In this document: positions 1-8,376 of the stretch, one piece after another | Layout of the letters: the number at the start of each line of letters is the position of its first letter | How positions within the stretch are numbered: the stretch's first letter is position 1 | Assembly: GCF_004197395.1 (NCBI RefSeq) | Contig: NZ_SELS01000059.1 | Span: forward strand, 1 to 46,468 | Direction of reading: 5' to 3' | DNA length: 46,468 nt | DNA from: Paraburkholderia sp. UYCP14C | GTDB lineage: Bacteria; Pseudomonadota; Gammaproteobacteria; Burkholderiales; Burkholderiaceae | Position numbers and translations under genes: made by a program | Notes under the pieces: generated by a model | The model's input: the letters and a program-made list of their open reading frames with translations, nothing else | The model's database searches: none | What the model was told of the DNA's origin: nothing

Positions 1-1
1 C

Positions 2-40
2 GAAGCCCGTCAGGAAAGGCTGATGAAGCTGGCCGCCTGA
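2..40 (+). CDS. C-terminal tail of a protein entering from the left (partial)
   Basis: Reading from base 2, the frame gives EARQERLMKLAA followed by TGA, which looks like an ordinary charged protein C-terminus. It overlaps, on the other strand, the end of the broken LysR frame. The tail is too short to assign a family, and it could be chance. If it is real, the LysR gene cannot continue leftward as an intact gene. Confidence 0.3.
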   Translation, partial: EARQERLMKLAA

Positions 41-383
41 GCTGCAAAAGCTTGTCCAGACAACCGGAGCCGATACACGCGCTGGGCATTTCGATGCGCA
101 GGCGGCCGGTCAGGTTGTCGGTCGAATTGCGGATGCTGGCTTCCATTTCGTCGATGTCGGCCAGGATTTGTGCGCAACGCTCGTAATAGGCTGCGCCTTC
201 TGGGGTGATGCTTAGGCGGCGCGTCGTGCGGACCAATAACGCTGTGCCTAGCAGGGCTTCCAGGTTCTGGACGATCGTTGTCGCTGTCGCGCGTGGAATG
301 TTTAATGACTCCGCTGCGCGGGTGAAGCTGTTGGTGTCCACAATTCGGATGAATGTGCGCATTGCAGTTATTCTGTCGATCAC
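3..383 (-). pseudogene. LysR-family regulator, N-terminal part only
   Basis: The frame starts at a GTG (383) preceded by GGAG seven bases upstream. It encodes a typical LysR N-terminus: VIDRITAMRTFIRIVDTNSF, a winged helix-turn-helix over about residues 1-65, and a linker helix ending in GRLRIEMPS near residue 100. After that, where family members continue into the effector-binding domain (usually a PALPDF-type stretch), the reading becomes unrelated (CLDKLLQLRRP...) although no stop appears before the window edge. I read this as a gene truncated near positions 40-80. A real + strand C-terminus may end at 40. The alternative is an unusual intact LysR protein that continues outside the window. 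Confidence 0.6.
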
Positions 384-502
384 TGGGATGCTCCAAATGG
401 GTTTTCGCTTTTGCCTGCGGCGGTTTTGTCGTTGTTCTTGTGGTGTTGGCCTTTTCTCGTTGTGTTGTCGGTCTATTAGCGTCGCCCCTGTGCGGGGCGG
501 CA

Positions 503-534
503 CCTACTTTCTTTGCTGCTGCAAAGAAAGTAGG
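503..534. repeat. Hairpin unit of the repeat, left copy
   Basis: CCTACTTTCTTTGC and GCAAAGAAAGTAGG form a perfect 14-bp stem with a TGCT loop. A GC-rich hairpin (GCCCC/GGGGC) lies just before it, at about 484-498. Confidence 0.9.
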
Positions 535-922
535 CAAAGAAGACAGCTCAAACCGCTAACTCTTAAGCGGGTCCCTCGGTCCACATGAGGTAGTGGTGCA
601 TCTGGAATCCGTGCCCCCGCACACTCGACGGCAGTGACAAAGCCGTCATCCATCCCACTCCGCACTACGTGCGTCGCGGACGGGAATGCATGGGAAACCA
701 GTTGTAGTTTTCTTCGTTAGTGGGGCCATCGGCTTCGCCTCGGCGACGCGCCGAAACGACCAATGGTTTCAGAACCGCGCTTCGGCGCGCGCAGCGCCGC
801 TGGAAGAATGACGGCCTTGTCACTGCCGTGGAATGTGCGAGAACACAGATTCCAGATGCACCACTACCCGTGGCAGACAAAGGGACCCGCTTAAGAGTTA
901 GCGGTTTGAGCTGTCTTCTTTG

Positions 923-954
923 CCTACTTTCTTTGCAGCAGCAAAGAAAGTAGG
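923..954. repeat. Hairpin unit of the repeat, right copy (inverted)
   Basis: This is the same 14-bp stem as at 503-534, here with the loop AGCA, the reverse complement of the left loop. It is followed by the inverted GC hairpin at about 958-974. Confidence 0.9.
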
Positions 955-1123
955 TGCCGCCCCGCACAGGGGCAACGCTAATAGACCGACAAGACAACAA
1001 GGAAAGGCCAACACCCTAAGAACACAGAAAAAAAGCGAGGACAAAAAGCACACAAACAACAAAACAGAACCCCGCGCCGCAGGCGCAAAAAAAGCACCCG
1101 CCGCGCGGCACACCAAGCGGCTA

Positions 1124-2176
1124 TCACTTCCGCATGGAATCCATATCAATGACAAACCGATACTTCACATCACTTTTGAGCATCCGCTCATAAGCCTCAT
1201 TAATCTTCTGCATCGGAATCATTTCAATATCGGAAGTAATGCCATGCTCACCGCAGAAATCCAGCATCTCCTGCGTCTCGGCAATACCTCCAATCAGCGA
1301 ACCAGCAAGGCGCCGCCGCTTGAAGATCAGATTGAACACCTGCGGCGACGGATGATCGTGCTCCGGAGCACCGACCAGGGTCATCGTCGCATCCCGCTTG
1401 AGCAGATTCAAAAACGGATTCAGATCATGCTGCGCAGCCACCGTATTGAGAATGAAATCGAAGCTATTCACATGCGCTTCCATCTCCTGCGGATTCTTCG
1501 AAACAACAACTTCATGCGCACCAAGCCGCTTCGCATCTTCGATCTTCGACGGCGACGTCGTAAACAGCACGACATGCGCGCCCATCGCCCGGGCCAGCTT
1601 CACGCCCATATGGCCGAGGCCACCGAGGCCGACGATCCCGACTTTCTTGCCCGGGCCCACGCCCCACGTGCGCAGCGGCGAATACGTGGTGATGCCCGCA
1701 CACAGCAGCGGCGCGACACCCGCAGGGTCGAGATTCTGCGGCACGCGCAGCGTAAAGGCCTCGTCGACGACCAGTTGCGTCGAATAGCCACCGTACGTGA
1801 CCTGTCCGTCGACGCGATCGACACCGTTGTACGTGCCCACCCAACCGTTCTCGCAATACTGCTCGAGACCCTCCGCGCAGCTCGCGCAGGTGCGGCACGA
1901 ATCGACCAGACAGCCGACCGCGACCAGCTCGCCGACCTTGTACTTCGTCACGTTCGGACCGACCGCGGTCACGCGGCCCACGATCTCGTGACCCGGCACG
2001 ACCGGGTAGATCGTGTTCTTCCATTCATTGCGCGCCTGATGCAAGTCGGAATGGCACACACCGCAGTACAGCACTTCCATCTGCACGTCATGGGCGCGTG
2101 GCGCGCGGCGCTGGATTTCGAACGGGGCGAGCGGCGTGGTAGCGTCGCTCGCTGCATAGGCATACGTCGTGCTCAT
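1124..2176 (-). CDS. Zinc-dependent NAD(P) alcohol dehydrogenase (YahK/AdhA type)
   Basis: A 350-residue cytosolic medium-chain dehydrogenase that should interconvert aldehydes and primary alcohols. The catalytic zinc ligands are in CGVCHSD (about residue 38) and PGHE (about 62). The structural zinc site is a four-cysteine cluster near 92-113, running from GCLVDSC to EQYC. The Rossmann motif is GIVGLGGLGHMG near 176. Length and motif order fit the YahK / cinnamyl-alcohol dehydrogenase branch. I chose the ATG at 2176 because GGAG sits seven bases upstream; longer readings start without a Shine-Dalgarno. It is divergent from an AraC-type gene that probably controls it. The physiological substrate cannot be read from the sequence. 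Confidence 0.93.
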   Translation of the reverse strand: MSTTYAYAASDATTPLAPFEIQRRAPRAHDVQMEVLYCGVCHSDLHQARNEWKNTIYPVVPGHEIVGRVTAVGPNVTKYKVGELVAVGCLVDSCRTCASCAEGLEQYCENGWVGTYNGVDRVDGQVTYGGYSTQLVVDEAFTLRVPQNLDPAGVAPLLCAGITTYSPLRTWGVGPGKKVGIVGLGGLGHMGVKLARAMGAHVVLFTTSPSKIEDAKRLGAHEVVVSKNPQEMEAHVNSFDFILNTVAAQHDLNPFLNLLKRDATMTLVGAPEHDHPSPQVFNLIFKRRRLAGSLIGGIAETQEMLDFCGEHGITSDIEMIPMQKINEAYERMLKSDVKYRFVIDMDSMRK

Positions 2177-2512
2177 GGGTAGCTCCAGCAAAGAGGGTGA
2201 TGGCGCAACCTGCGACGCGCCGGCGATGCGCAACACAGGGTTGCGGATGCGGCGGGCCGCAGCGTGAACCGGGATCGGGACGCGAGCGTGGGGTGGCCGA
2301 TATTGGCAAGCTGTCGGCGCGTGGCGGTCGATGACCGTGCACGCTGCGCGTCGAAAAAGGCGATCCGGTAGGGTTCCCATCTTAGGAGCCCGACACCGCT
2401 CGGGGAATACCTGATCGTCTTGAAGGTTTGCCTAAAACTCCGGAGGGGCGGCGCGATAGGCTGTTTGATGCTAAATTTCAAGCATTATTCTCCTGGCCGT
2501 CACCATATCGTC
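2177..2512. promoter_or_regulatory. Divergent promoter region, adh / araC-type regulator
   Basis: 336 bp between two divergent starts. It must carry both promoters and probably the AraC-type operators. I see no perfect sigma-70 pair or long inverted repeat, so no site is marked. Confidence 0.55.
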
Positions 2513-3484
2513 ATGTCCACTCAAGCTGTCGGTTCCGTTACGGAAGATCCCGCGCAACGCCGCGTGCGCGAACTGTTCGATCTGCTCGCGCCGAATGCCG
2601 GCATGACGCGCTCGAGCCTCGAAGGCGTCAGCCTGCTGCGTGCGAATCGCCCCATGCCGCGCATGCCGGTCATGTATGAGCCGAGCATCGTGATTGTCTG
2701 TCAGGGACGCAAGCGCGGCTATCTCGGCGATCAGGTGTTCCAGTACGACGCGCAGCAGTACCTGGTGCTGTCGGTGCCGTTGCCGTTCGAATGCGAGACC
2801 GAGGCGAGCGCAGAGGAGCCGTTTCTCGGCATGTCGGTGCGCGTCGATCTGACGATGGTCGCCGAGCTGCTGATGGCGCTCAACGAAACCCAGGGCCTCG
2901 CGCAGTACGAACCGGCCGGCATGTATTCAACGCCGCTCGACGCCCCGCTGAGAAACGCAGTGCAGCGCCTGATGGAAGCGCTCGCGTCGCCGCTCGACGC
3001 GCAAATCCTGGCACCCGGCATCGTGCGGGAAATCTGCTATCGCGTGTTGACCGGCGAGCAGGGCGGCGCGATTCGCGCGGCGCTCACGCATCAGAATCAC
3101 TTCGGCCGCATCGCCAAGGCGCTGCGGCGCATTCATGCGGACTATCACGGATCGCTCGATGTCGATACGCTGGCGGCCGAAGCCGGCATGAGCCTCGCCG
3201 TGTTTCATGCGCAGTTCAAGGCGGTCACCGCCACTTCGCCGATGCAGTATGTGAAGACCACGCGTCTGCATCACGCGCGTCTGCTGATGGTGCAGGATGG
3301 TTTGAACGCGGGCGCGGCCGCGGCGCGCGTCGGTTACGAAAGCGCGTCGCAGTTCAGTCGCGAGTTCAAGCGGCTGTTCGGCCTGAGTCCCGTCGACGAA
3401 GTCAAGCGCATGCGCGCCGCTCACGATGCGCCGCCGCCGCCGCGCGCACCCAAGCCGGCGCCGCGTTATGTGACCGTGGTCTAA
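2513..3484 (+). CDS. AraC-family transcriptional regulator with AraC_N domain
   Basis: The protein has 323 residues. The N-terminal half matches the AraC_N type of effector domain (PSIVIVCQGRKRGYLGDQVF, VLSVPLPFECETEAS). The C-terminal 100 residues carry two helix-turn-helix motifs: DVDTLAAEAGMSLAVFHAQF and the second one around AAARVGYESASQFSREFKR, with the family signature LFGLSP. It starts at the ATG at 2513; the frame is open further upstream, but those codons show no protein character. The layout, an AraC_N regulator divergent from an aldehyde/alcohol reductase, matches E. coli yqhC-yqhD, so a role in sensing reactive aldehydes is a reasonable inference. Its stop overlaps the convergent molybdoenzyme stop by 3 bases. 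Confidence 0.9.
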   Translation: MSTQAVGSVTEDPAQRRVRELFDLLAPNAGMTRSSLEGVSLLRANRPMPRMPVMYEPSIVIVCQGRKRGYLGDQVFQYDAQQYLVLSVPLPFECETEASAEEPFLGMSVRVDLTMVAELLMALNETQGLAQYEPAGMYSTPLDAPLRNAVQRLMEALASPLDAQILAPGIVREICYRVLTGEQGGAIRAALTHQNHFGRIAKALRRIHADYHGSLDVDTLAAEAGMSLAVFHAQFKAVTATSPMQYVKTTRLHHARLLMVQDGLNAGAAAARVGYESASQFSREFKRLFGLSPVDEVKRMRAAHDAPPPPRAPKPAPRYVTVV

Positions 3485-4287
3485 AGCCCGCTGAACCAGT
3501 TATAGCCCTGATCTTCCCAGTAGCCGCCCGGGTTCGTGTTCGTCACGAAGATCGCCGCGATGTGCTTCGGGTTCTTGAAGCCGAGCTTGGTCGGCACGCG
3601 CAGCTTCAACGGATAGCCATATCTGGCCGGTAGCGGCGCGTTGCGGAAATCGAGCGTCAATTGGGTTTGCGGATGCAGCGCGCTCGCCATGTCGAGGCTC
3701 GAGTAGTAGCGGTCCGCGCATTTGAAGCCCACGTAGCGCGCGCTCAGATCGGCGCCGATCAGCTCGAGAAACGTGCGAAACGGCACGCCGCTCCATTGTC
3801 CGATCGCACTCCATCCTTCGATGCACACGTGACGCGTGATCTGCGAGACCTGCGGCAATCCGCGCAGCTGTTCGAGACTCCAGCTGCGTTTATCCGCGAC
3901 CAGCCCCGACACTTCGAGCCGGTAGGTCGAGCCGTCGACATCGGGCGCGTCGAACTCGGGATAGAACGCGTTGAATGGAAATGGATCGGTGATGTCGCGC
4001 GCCGCATAGGTCGGCGCGAGTTTGTTGCGATTGAACAGCCACGCCTGCACACGATCGTTCCAGCGCGACATCGCCCATAGCACCTTGTCGACGGAATCGT
4101 TGTCCTGCAGGTTGCAGCCGGACAGCATCGCGAGCGCGCCGATCGATAGCGACGAGCGCAAAAATAAGCGGCGCTGCAGCTGCTCGATCTGCGGCCGATG
4201 GTCGGCGAGCACGATACGTGAGCGGCGCGCGTCTTCTGCATTGGCGTGCGTATCGTTCGCCGTGTCGTTTCGTTGCGGGGCGCTCAT
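3481..4287 (-). CDS. Periplasmic molybdopterin oxidoreductase, Tat lipoprotein (sulfite oxidase / MsrP fold)
   Basis: A 268-residue protein of the oxidoreductase molybdopterin-binding family (PF00174). The N-terminus has a twin-arginine stretch, RRLFLRSSLSIGALAML, followed directly by the lipobox LSGC near residue 56, so it is probably a Tat-exported lipoprotein facing the periplasm. The Mo-ligating cysteine is expected in ITRHVCIEGWSAIGQWSG. The C-terminus GYWEDQGYNWFSGL is typical of YedY/MsrP-like proteins. Its start codon overlaps the cytochrome b stop (ATGA), so the two are translationally coupled and probably form one enzyme. The substrate is unknown; S-oxide or sulfite-like compounds are possible. 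The 3' end overlaps the AraC-type gene tail to tail. Confidence 0.88.
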   Translation of the reverse strand: MSAPQRNDTANDTHANAEDARRSRIVLADHRPQIEQLQRRLFLRSSLSIGALAMLSGCNLQDNDSVDKVLWAMSRWNDRVQAWLFNRNKLAPTYAARDITDPFPFNAFYPEFDAPDVDGSTYRLEVSGLVADKRSWSLEQLRGLPQVSQITRHVCIEGWSAIGQWSGVPFRTFLELIGADLSARYVGFKCADRYYSSLDMASALHPQTQLTLDFRNAPLPARYGYPLKLRVPTKLGFKNPKHIAAIFVTNTNPGGYWEDQGYNWFSGL

Positions 4288-4934
4288 GCGCGAGTCCTCT
4301 GTGCAGCTTGATCGATGCGAGGCGCGCCGCGCCGGGCGCGTCCGGTGAACATCGGCGGCAACGTGCGCGGCACCAGCAGCACCAGCAGCAGATGCACGAC
4401 GACGAAGCCGACCACGCCGGCCATCGCGACGAAATGCACGCGCCGCGCGAAATCGAAGCCGCCGAACAACGCGGTCAGCCACGAGAATTGCACCGGCTTC
4501 CAGATCGACAGCCCCGATGCGACGAGCAGCACACCGAGCAGCAGCACCAGCAGGTAGAGCGCGCGTTGCACGGCGTTGTACTTGCCGGTCTCGTGCGGCA
4601 GCTTGAAACGCAACGCGAGCGCCGCATCGCGTGCCACGTCGCGGGGACGCACCGGCAGCAGCTTGCGACGCAAATGGCCGCTCGCCACGCCGTGCGCGAG
4701 ATACAGCAGCCCGTTCGCGCACAGCAGCCACATCGCCGCGAAGTGCCATGCGATCGAGCCGCCGAGCCATCCGCCGACCGTCGCCCACACGGGAAACCGG
4801 AACGCAAAGATCGGCGACGCGTTATAGATCGCCCAGCCGCTCATCACCATGCAGACCATTGCGAACGCATTGATCCAGTGCGTCACGCGAACGACGAGAG
4901 AATGAACGACCGGGAATGCTGGCGATTCGGGCAT
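4284..4934 (-). CDS. Cytochrome b561/b6-type membrane subunit
   Basis: 216 residues with about four hydrophobic helices. Candidate heme-b ligand histidines are in VRVTHWINAF, GSIAWHFAAMW, LYLAHGVASG and RRVHFVAMAGV, the pattern of prokaryotic cytochrome b561 / Ni-Fe hydrogenase-type cytochromes. It probably moves electrons between the quinone pool and the molybdoprotein that follows with a 4-base overlap. This differs from E. coli MsrQ, which belongs to the ferric-reductase family, so the pair is an MsrPQ-like arrangement with another membrane partner. Confidence 0.88.
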   Translation of the reverse strand: MPESPAFPVVHSLVVRVTHWINAFAMVCMVMSGWAIYNASPIFAFRFPVWATVGGWLGGSIAWHFAAMWLLCANGLLYLAHGVASGHLRRKLLPVRPRDVARDAALALRFKLPHETGKYNAVQRALYLLVLLLGVLLVASGLSIWKPVQFSWLTALFGGFDFARRVHFVAMAGVVGFVVVHLLLVLLVPRTLPPMFTGRARRGAPRIDQAAQRTRA

Positions 4935-4977
4935 TGGCTTGAAAGACGGGATGGATGAAAGCGAACGACGTGCCGCA

Positions 4978-5619
4978 TTACATCGGCGGCGTCACCCCGT
5001 GCTCGCCGGCCGAAATGAAATTCGCCGCCATCGAGCCATCGGCATCCTTGTGCGCAAACAGCACGACCTTCGTGCCGGGCGTGAGCAACGCGCGGCTGCC
5101 CGGCTCCAGGCTGACGATGGGCACGTCCTGCGGAATCACGATCTTCTTCTCGCCGTCCTTGTACTTGACGGTGATCGTGCGGCCGTTGCTGACCACGAGC
5201 GAGCCGACCGTGCCGTTCGTCATCGTGCTGTTCGCGCCGAGATCCCACGGCCGATGACCTTCGCCAGAACCGCGCATGCTCGGCGGGAACACGTGCACTT
5301 CGAGCGCCTTCAGCGTGCCGTCGGACTGCGGAATCGCGGCGGTGCCGACGTAGCTGTCCGGCTTGATGTCGGTGACGTTGGCGAGCGTGACGCCGCGAAT
5401 CGGCGTGTCGGCGGCGAGTTTCACGTCGACGTCCTGGCCGTCGCGCGTGTGGACTTTGAGCAGATCGCCCGATAGCGACGTCACGGTGCCGCGCACGCCG
5501 GTCGGCGCGGCGCTCTGGGCCGAAGCCGCGAAGCTCGTCGCGAACAGCGCGGCGGCGAGGGCGGGGACGGCGAGGGCGCGCAGCGTTCGTGCGCGGGCGA
5601 TCTTCATGCGGGTCTTCAT
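4978..5619 (-). CDS. Exported DUF5666-like protein
   Basis: 213 residues. A signal peptide (MKTRMKIARARTLRALAVPA then LAAALFATSFAASAQS) is cut near residue 35. The mature part has two small beta-rich repeats of the type GVRGTVTSLSGDLLKVHTRD and VGSLVVSNGRTITVKYKDG, suggesting OB-like domains as in DUF5666. Homologues are, I recall, sometimes mislabelled as metal ABC transporter permeases, but there are no membrane helices beyond the signal. GGAG lies seven bases before the ATG at 5619. It is the first gene of the leftward group with the cytochrome b and molybdoenzyme, with a 43-bp gap. The function is unknown. Confidence 0.8.
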   Translation of the reverse strand: MKTRMKIARARTLRALAVPALAAALFATSFAASAQSAAPTGVRGTVTSLSGDLLKVHTRDGQDVDVKLAADTPIRGVTLANVTDIKPDSYVGTAAIPQSDGTLKALEVHVFPPSMRGSGEGHRPWDLGANSTMTNGTVGSLVVSNGRTITVKYKDGEKKIVIPQDVPIVSLEPGSRALLTPGTKVVLFAHKDADGSMAANFISAGEHGVTPPM

Positions 5620-5702
5620 GAGGCAACTCCAGGAAGGGATGCAGCGTGGTGAACGATGCGCTCAGACTAGCCGCCGCATCGGCTCATCAGGGTGACGGGA
5701 GG

Positions 5703-5718
5703 ATGACAAAAACGTCAT
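5703..5718. promoter_or_regulatory. Putative CusR/CopR-type operator
   Basis: ATGAC-AAAAAC-GTCAT. The half-sites and the 6-base spacer match the core of the E. coli CusR/HprR box (ATGACAA-N2-TTGTCAT), though the right half lacks the inner TT. A further TGAC lies 11 bp to the left (5693). It is in the divergent region between the exported-protein operon and the response regulator, where autoregulation and target control would be expected. Confidence 0.55.
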
Positions 5719-5851
5719 GAATGGCCGATGGCGGCCACGTAGAATGGCCACCGGGAGCGTTGCAGGGCTTGTCGGGCGCGCTCATCAGGCGTTTATTGCA
5801 CGCGCGAGCGCGGCCTTGCGGGTCGAATCGCGCGCAGGAGCAGCGGGCATC

Positions 5852-6523
5852 ATGAGCATTCTCGTCATCGAAGACGATCCGAAGACCGGCGACTATCTGA
5901 AGAAGGGCCTGCGCGAGAACGGCTACGCGGTCGACCTCGCGCGCACCGGCACGGATGGCCTGCATATGGCGCTCGAGCACGACTACGAGCTGGTGGTGCT
6001 CGACGTCATGCTGCCGGGCATCGACGGTTGGGAGATCATGCGGGCGCTGCGCGCGCGACGCGATCTGCGGGTCATTTTCCTGACCGCGCGCGATCAGGTC
6101 AGCGACCGCATTCGCGGTCTCGAACTCGGCGCCGACGACTATCTGGTCAAACCGTTTTCGTTTACCGAGCTGGTGCTGCGCATTCGCACGTTGTTGCGCC
6201 GTGGCGTGATCCGCGAGAGCGACGTGTTCGAAGTCGCCGATCTCCGGCTCGACGTGTTGCGCCGCCGGGTCACGCGCGAGGGCGTCGACATTCCGCTGAC
6301 CAACAAGGAGTTCATGCTGCTGCATCTGCTGGTGCGCCGCGAGGGCGAAGCGCTGTCGCGCTCGCAGATCGCCTCGGAAGTGTGGGACATGAACTTCGAT
6401 AGCGACACCAACGTGGTCGACGTGGCGATCAAGCGCTTGCGCGCGAAGGTCGATCATCCGTTCGACAAGAAGCTGATTCACACGGTGCGCAGCATCGGCT
6501 ACACGTTCGGCGACGGCGCATGA
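5852..6523 (+). CDS. OmpR-family response regulator (CusR/CopR/IrlR type)
   Basis: 223 residues. The receiver domain has the acidic pair ED-D at 7-9, phosphoacceptor Asp51 in VVLDVMLPG, and the lysine in LVKPF. The C-terminal winged helix is of OmpR/PhoB type ([46 protein letters not shown]). It is closest in feel to heavy-metal or oxidant regulators such as CusR, CopR, IrlR and HprR. It starts at the ATG at 5852 with AGGAG upstream; the open frame before it is not protein-like. Its stop overlaps the kinase start (ATGA). Confidence 0.93.
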   Translation: MSILVIEDDPKTGDYLKKGLRENGYAVDLARTGTDGLHMALEHDYELVVLDVMLPGIDGWEIMRALRARRDLRVIFLTARDQVSDRIRGLELGADDYLVKPFSFTELVLRIRTLLRRGVIRESDVFEVADLRLDVLRRRVTREGVDIPLTNKEFMLLHLLVRREGEALSRSQIASEVWDMNFDSDTNVVDVAIKRLRAKVDHPFDKKLIHTVRSIGYTFGDGA

Positions 6524-7920
6524 AGCTCTGGACCGAACGCTCGCTGATCGCGCGCACCACGCTGCTGTTCGCGCTGATCGCCTGCGCGGTGATCGGCTCG
6601 CTCGGCGCGTATTTCTATCACTCCGCCGAAGTCTCGCTGCAACGCCGCGCCGACGTCGTGCTGAGCGGCCGCGTCGAGCATTTCAGCCGCATCGTGCACG
6701 ACCTTTATTCAGTCAGCGAACTGAAAAAGCGCCCGCTGCTGTTCGAAACGATGCTCGGCGCGGAAGAGGACGTGCTGATCTTCCGCAGGCCCGGCGACGC
6801 GCCGTTCGTCGACGTGAATCCGGCGAGACTCGCGGTGCCCGACCTGCCGGCCGTACCGGCAGGCAAACCGCCGCGCGCCGCGGATATCCCGCAGACGCAT
6901 CTGCCCGATGGCGTGCCGGTGCATTGGGCGATCGCGACCGCGACGGCGCGCGAGGACGGCACCGAAGTCGAGGTGATCGCCGGCCATCCGATGACGCATG
7001 AAATGCGCATGCTGGCCGAGTACCGCAACCGCATCGTGCTGGCAACGCTGACCGGCATGCTGGCCGCGACGCTGCTCGCATACTGCGTGCTGCGCCGCGC
7101 GCTGCGACCGGTGCGGGAGATCGCCACGCGCGCCGCGCAAATCAGTCCGACCAACCTGACTGTGCGGCTCGATAACGAAGCCGCGCCGGTGGAACTGCGT
7201 CAGCTCACCCATGCGTTCAACGCGATGCTCGATCGTCTCGCTGACGGCTATCAACGCCTGCAGCAGTTTTCCGCCGATCTCGCGCACGAGATTCGCACGC
7301 CGGTCGGCGCGCTGGTCGGCCAGACCCAGGTGGCGCTCGCGCAGCCGCGCGAAGCCGACGAATATCAGCAACTGCTCGAATCGAATCTGGAGGAGTTGAA
7401 TCGTCTGAGCCATATCGCCGAGAACATTCTGTTTCTCGCGCACGCGGATCATGCGGCGTTGTCGATCGAACGGCAGCCGGTCGATCTGCATGGCGAGCTC
7501 GTCAGAATCGCCGACTATTTCGAAGGTCTGGCCGACGAGCGCGGGATGCGTTTCGAAGTCGACGCGGCGGGCATCGCGTCGGCCAATCCGATGCTGTGCC
7601 GCCGCGCGATCAACAATCTGGTCGTCAACGCGGTGCGCTACGGCGCGGGCGACACGACCGTGCGCCTATGCGGCGCGCAGGACGAAGCGGGCGCGCTGGT
7701 GACGGTCGAAAACGAGGGCGAGCCGATTCCGGCCGCGCAACTCGACCGGCTGTTCGATCGCTTCTATCGCGGCGACGCGGCGCGCAGCGCGTTCACGGAA
7801 TCGAACGGACTCGGGCTCGCGATCGTGAAGGCGATCATGCATCTGCATGGCGGCAGCGCGCGGGTGGTGTGTCCGCTGCCGGGCGTGGTGCGTTTCGAGC
7901 TGCGCTTTCCGGGGGTGTGA
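6520..7920 (+). CDS. Heavy-metal-type sensor histidine kinase (CusS/IrlS type)
   Basis: 466 residues. The order is: TM1 near 14-35; a periplasmic sensor region to about 170; TM2 near 172-190 ([18 protein letters not shown]); HAMP; HisKA with His256 in DLAHEIRTP; and an HATPase with the N box [11 protein letters not shown] and the G box [12 protein letters not shown]. The small periplasmic domain and HAMP fit the CusS/IrlS/HprS family. It is coupled to the response regulator by a 4-base overlap. Given the divergent molybdoenzyme and cytochrome b genes, the signal may be an oxidant such as peroxide or hypochlorite, or a metal. I see no Met- or His-rich metal motif in the sensor region. Confidence 0.93.
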   Translation: MKLWTERSLIARTTLLFALIACAVIGSLGAYFYHSAEVSLQRRADVVLSGRVEHFSRIVHDLYSVSELKKRPLLFETMLGAEEDVLIFRRPGDAPFVDVNPARLAVPDLPAVPAGKPPRAADIPQTHLPDGVPVHWAIATATAREDGTEVEVIAGHPMTHEMRMLAEYRNRIVLATLTGMLAATLLAYCVLRRALRPVREIATRAAQISPTNLTVRLDNEAAPVELRQLTHAFNAMLDRLADGYQRLQQFSADLAHEIRTPVGALVGQTQVALAQPREADEYQQLLESNLEELNRLSHIAENILFLAHADHAALSIERQPVDLHGELVRIADYFEGLADERGMRFEVDAAGIASANPMLCRRAINNLVVNAVRYGAGDTTVRLCGAQDEAGALVTVENEGEPIPAAQLDRLFDRFYRGDAARSAFTESNGLGLAIVKAIMHLHGGSARVVCPLPGVVRFELRFPGV

Positions 7921-8026
7921 CTTGCTCGCGCATCAAGTCGAGCGCCGCTTCAGCCGGCGCCGCCTATACTTTTCAAAGCGCCTTTCAGAGCATCGCCGTC
8001 TGCCGCACCCACCAAGGAGTCGCAAC

Positions 8027-8329
8027 ATGGTCAAGCTCGCCCTGTATGTCCGTCTGGAAGCCAAGCCCGGCAAGGAACAGGAGGTCGAGGCGTTTCTGCT
8101 CGGCGGCCTGCCGCTCGTCGAGCAGGAACCGGCTACTGCCGCGTGGTTCGGTCTGAAGCTCGGTCCGTCCACGTATGGCATCTTCGACGCGTTCGAAGAC
8201 GAAGCCGGCCGCGACGCGCATCTGAACGGCAAGGTCGCGGCCGCGCTGATGGCGAAGGCGGGCGAGCTGTTCGCCTCGCCACCGGGCATCGTCAAGGTGG
8301 ACGTGCTGGCGGCCAAGCTGCCGGGCTGA
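8027..8329 (+). CDS. Small antibiotic-biosynthesis-monooxygenase (ABM) fold protein
   Basis: 100 residues, cytosolic. The pattern MVKLALYVRLEAKPGKEQEV, then a central SxYGIFDAFEDEAGRDAHL-like strand and helix, and a closing VDVLAAKLPG is that of dimeric alpha-beta barrel ABM proteins (putative quinol monooxygenases or stress proteins). The start is set by AAGGAG ten bases upstream of the ATG at 8027. It stands alone after the kinase, separated by 106 bp. The substrate is unknown. Confidence 0.8.
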   Translation: MVKLALYVRLEAKPGKEQEVEAFLLGGLPLVEQEPATAAWFGLKLGPSTYGIFDAFEDEAGRDAHLNGKVAAALMAKAGELFASPPGIVKVDVLAAKLPG

Positions 8330-8376
8330 GCGCTGAGCGTCGAGCCGGCGTGGTGAACGTCTGACGCCGGCGAGCG

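Larger units (their letters stand above)
443..1015. repeat. Large inverted-repeat element with roughly 207-bp arms
   Basis: The two arms (about 443-649 and 808-1015) are inverted copies flanking a 158-bp centre. The core (466-576 against 881-991) is 111 bp with one mismatch seen by eye. Similarity then decays inward and outward. Each core contains a 14-bp-stem hairpin and a smaller GC hairpin. The element has no transposase. The short frames across it, starting MPTFFAAAKKVG, are hairpin translations and not genes. From memory, this hairpin unit is widespread in Paraburkholderia genomes, which would make it a REP/BIME-like or MITE-like mobile repeat. Confidence 0.85.

Noticed and set aside
10-1155. 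Short frames beginning MPTFFAAAKKVG
   Set aside because: They are translations of the hairpin repeat, present on both strands, without ribosome sites.
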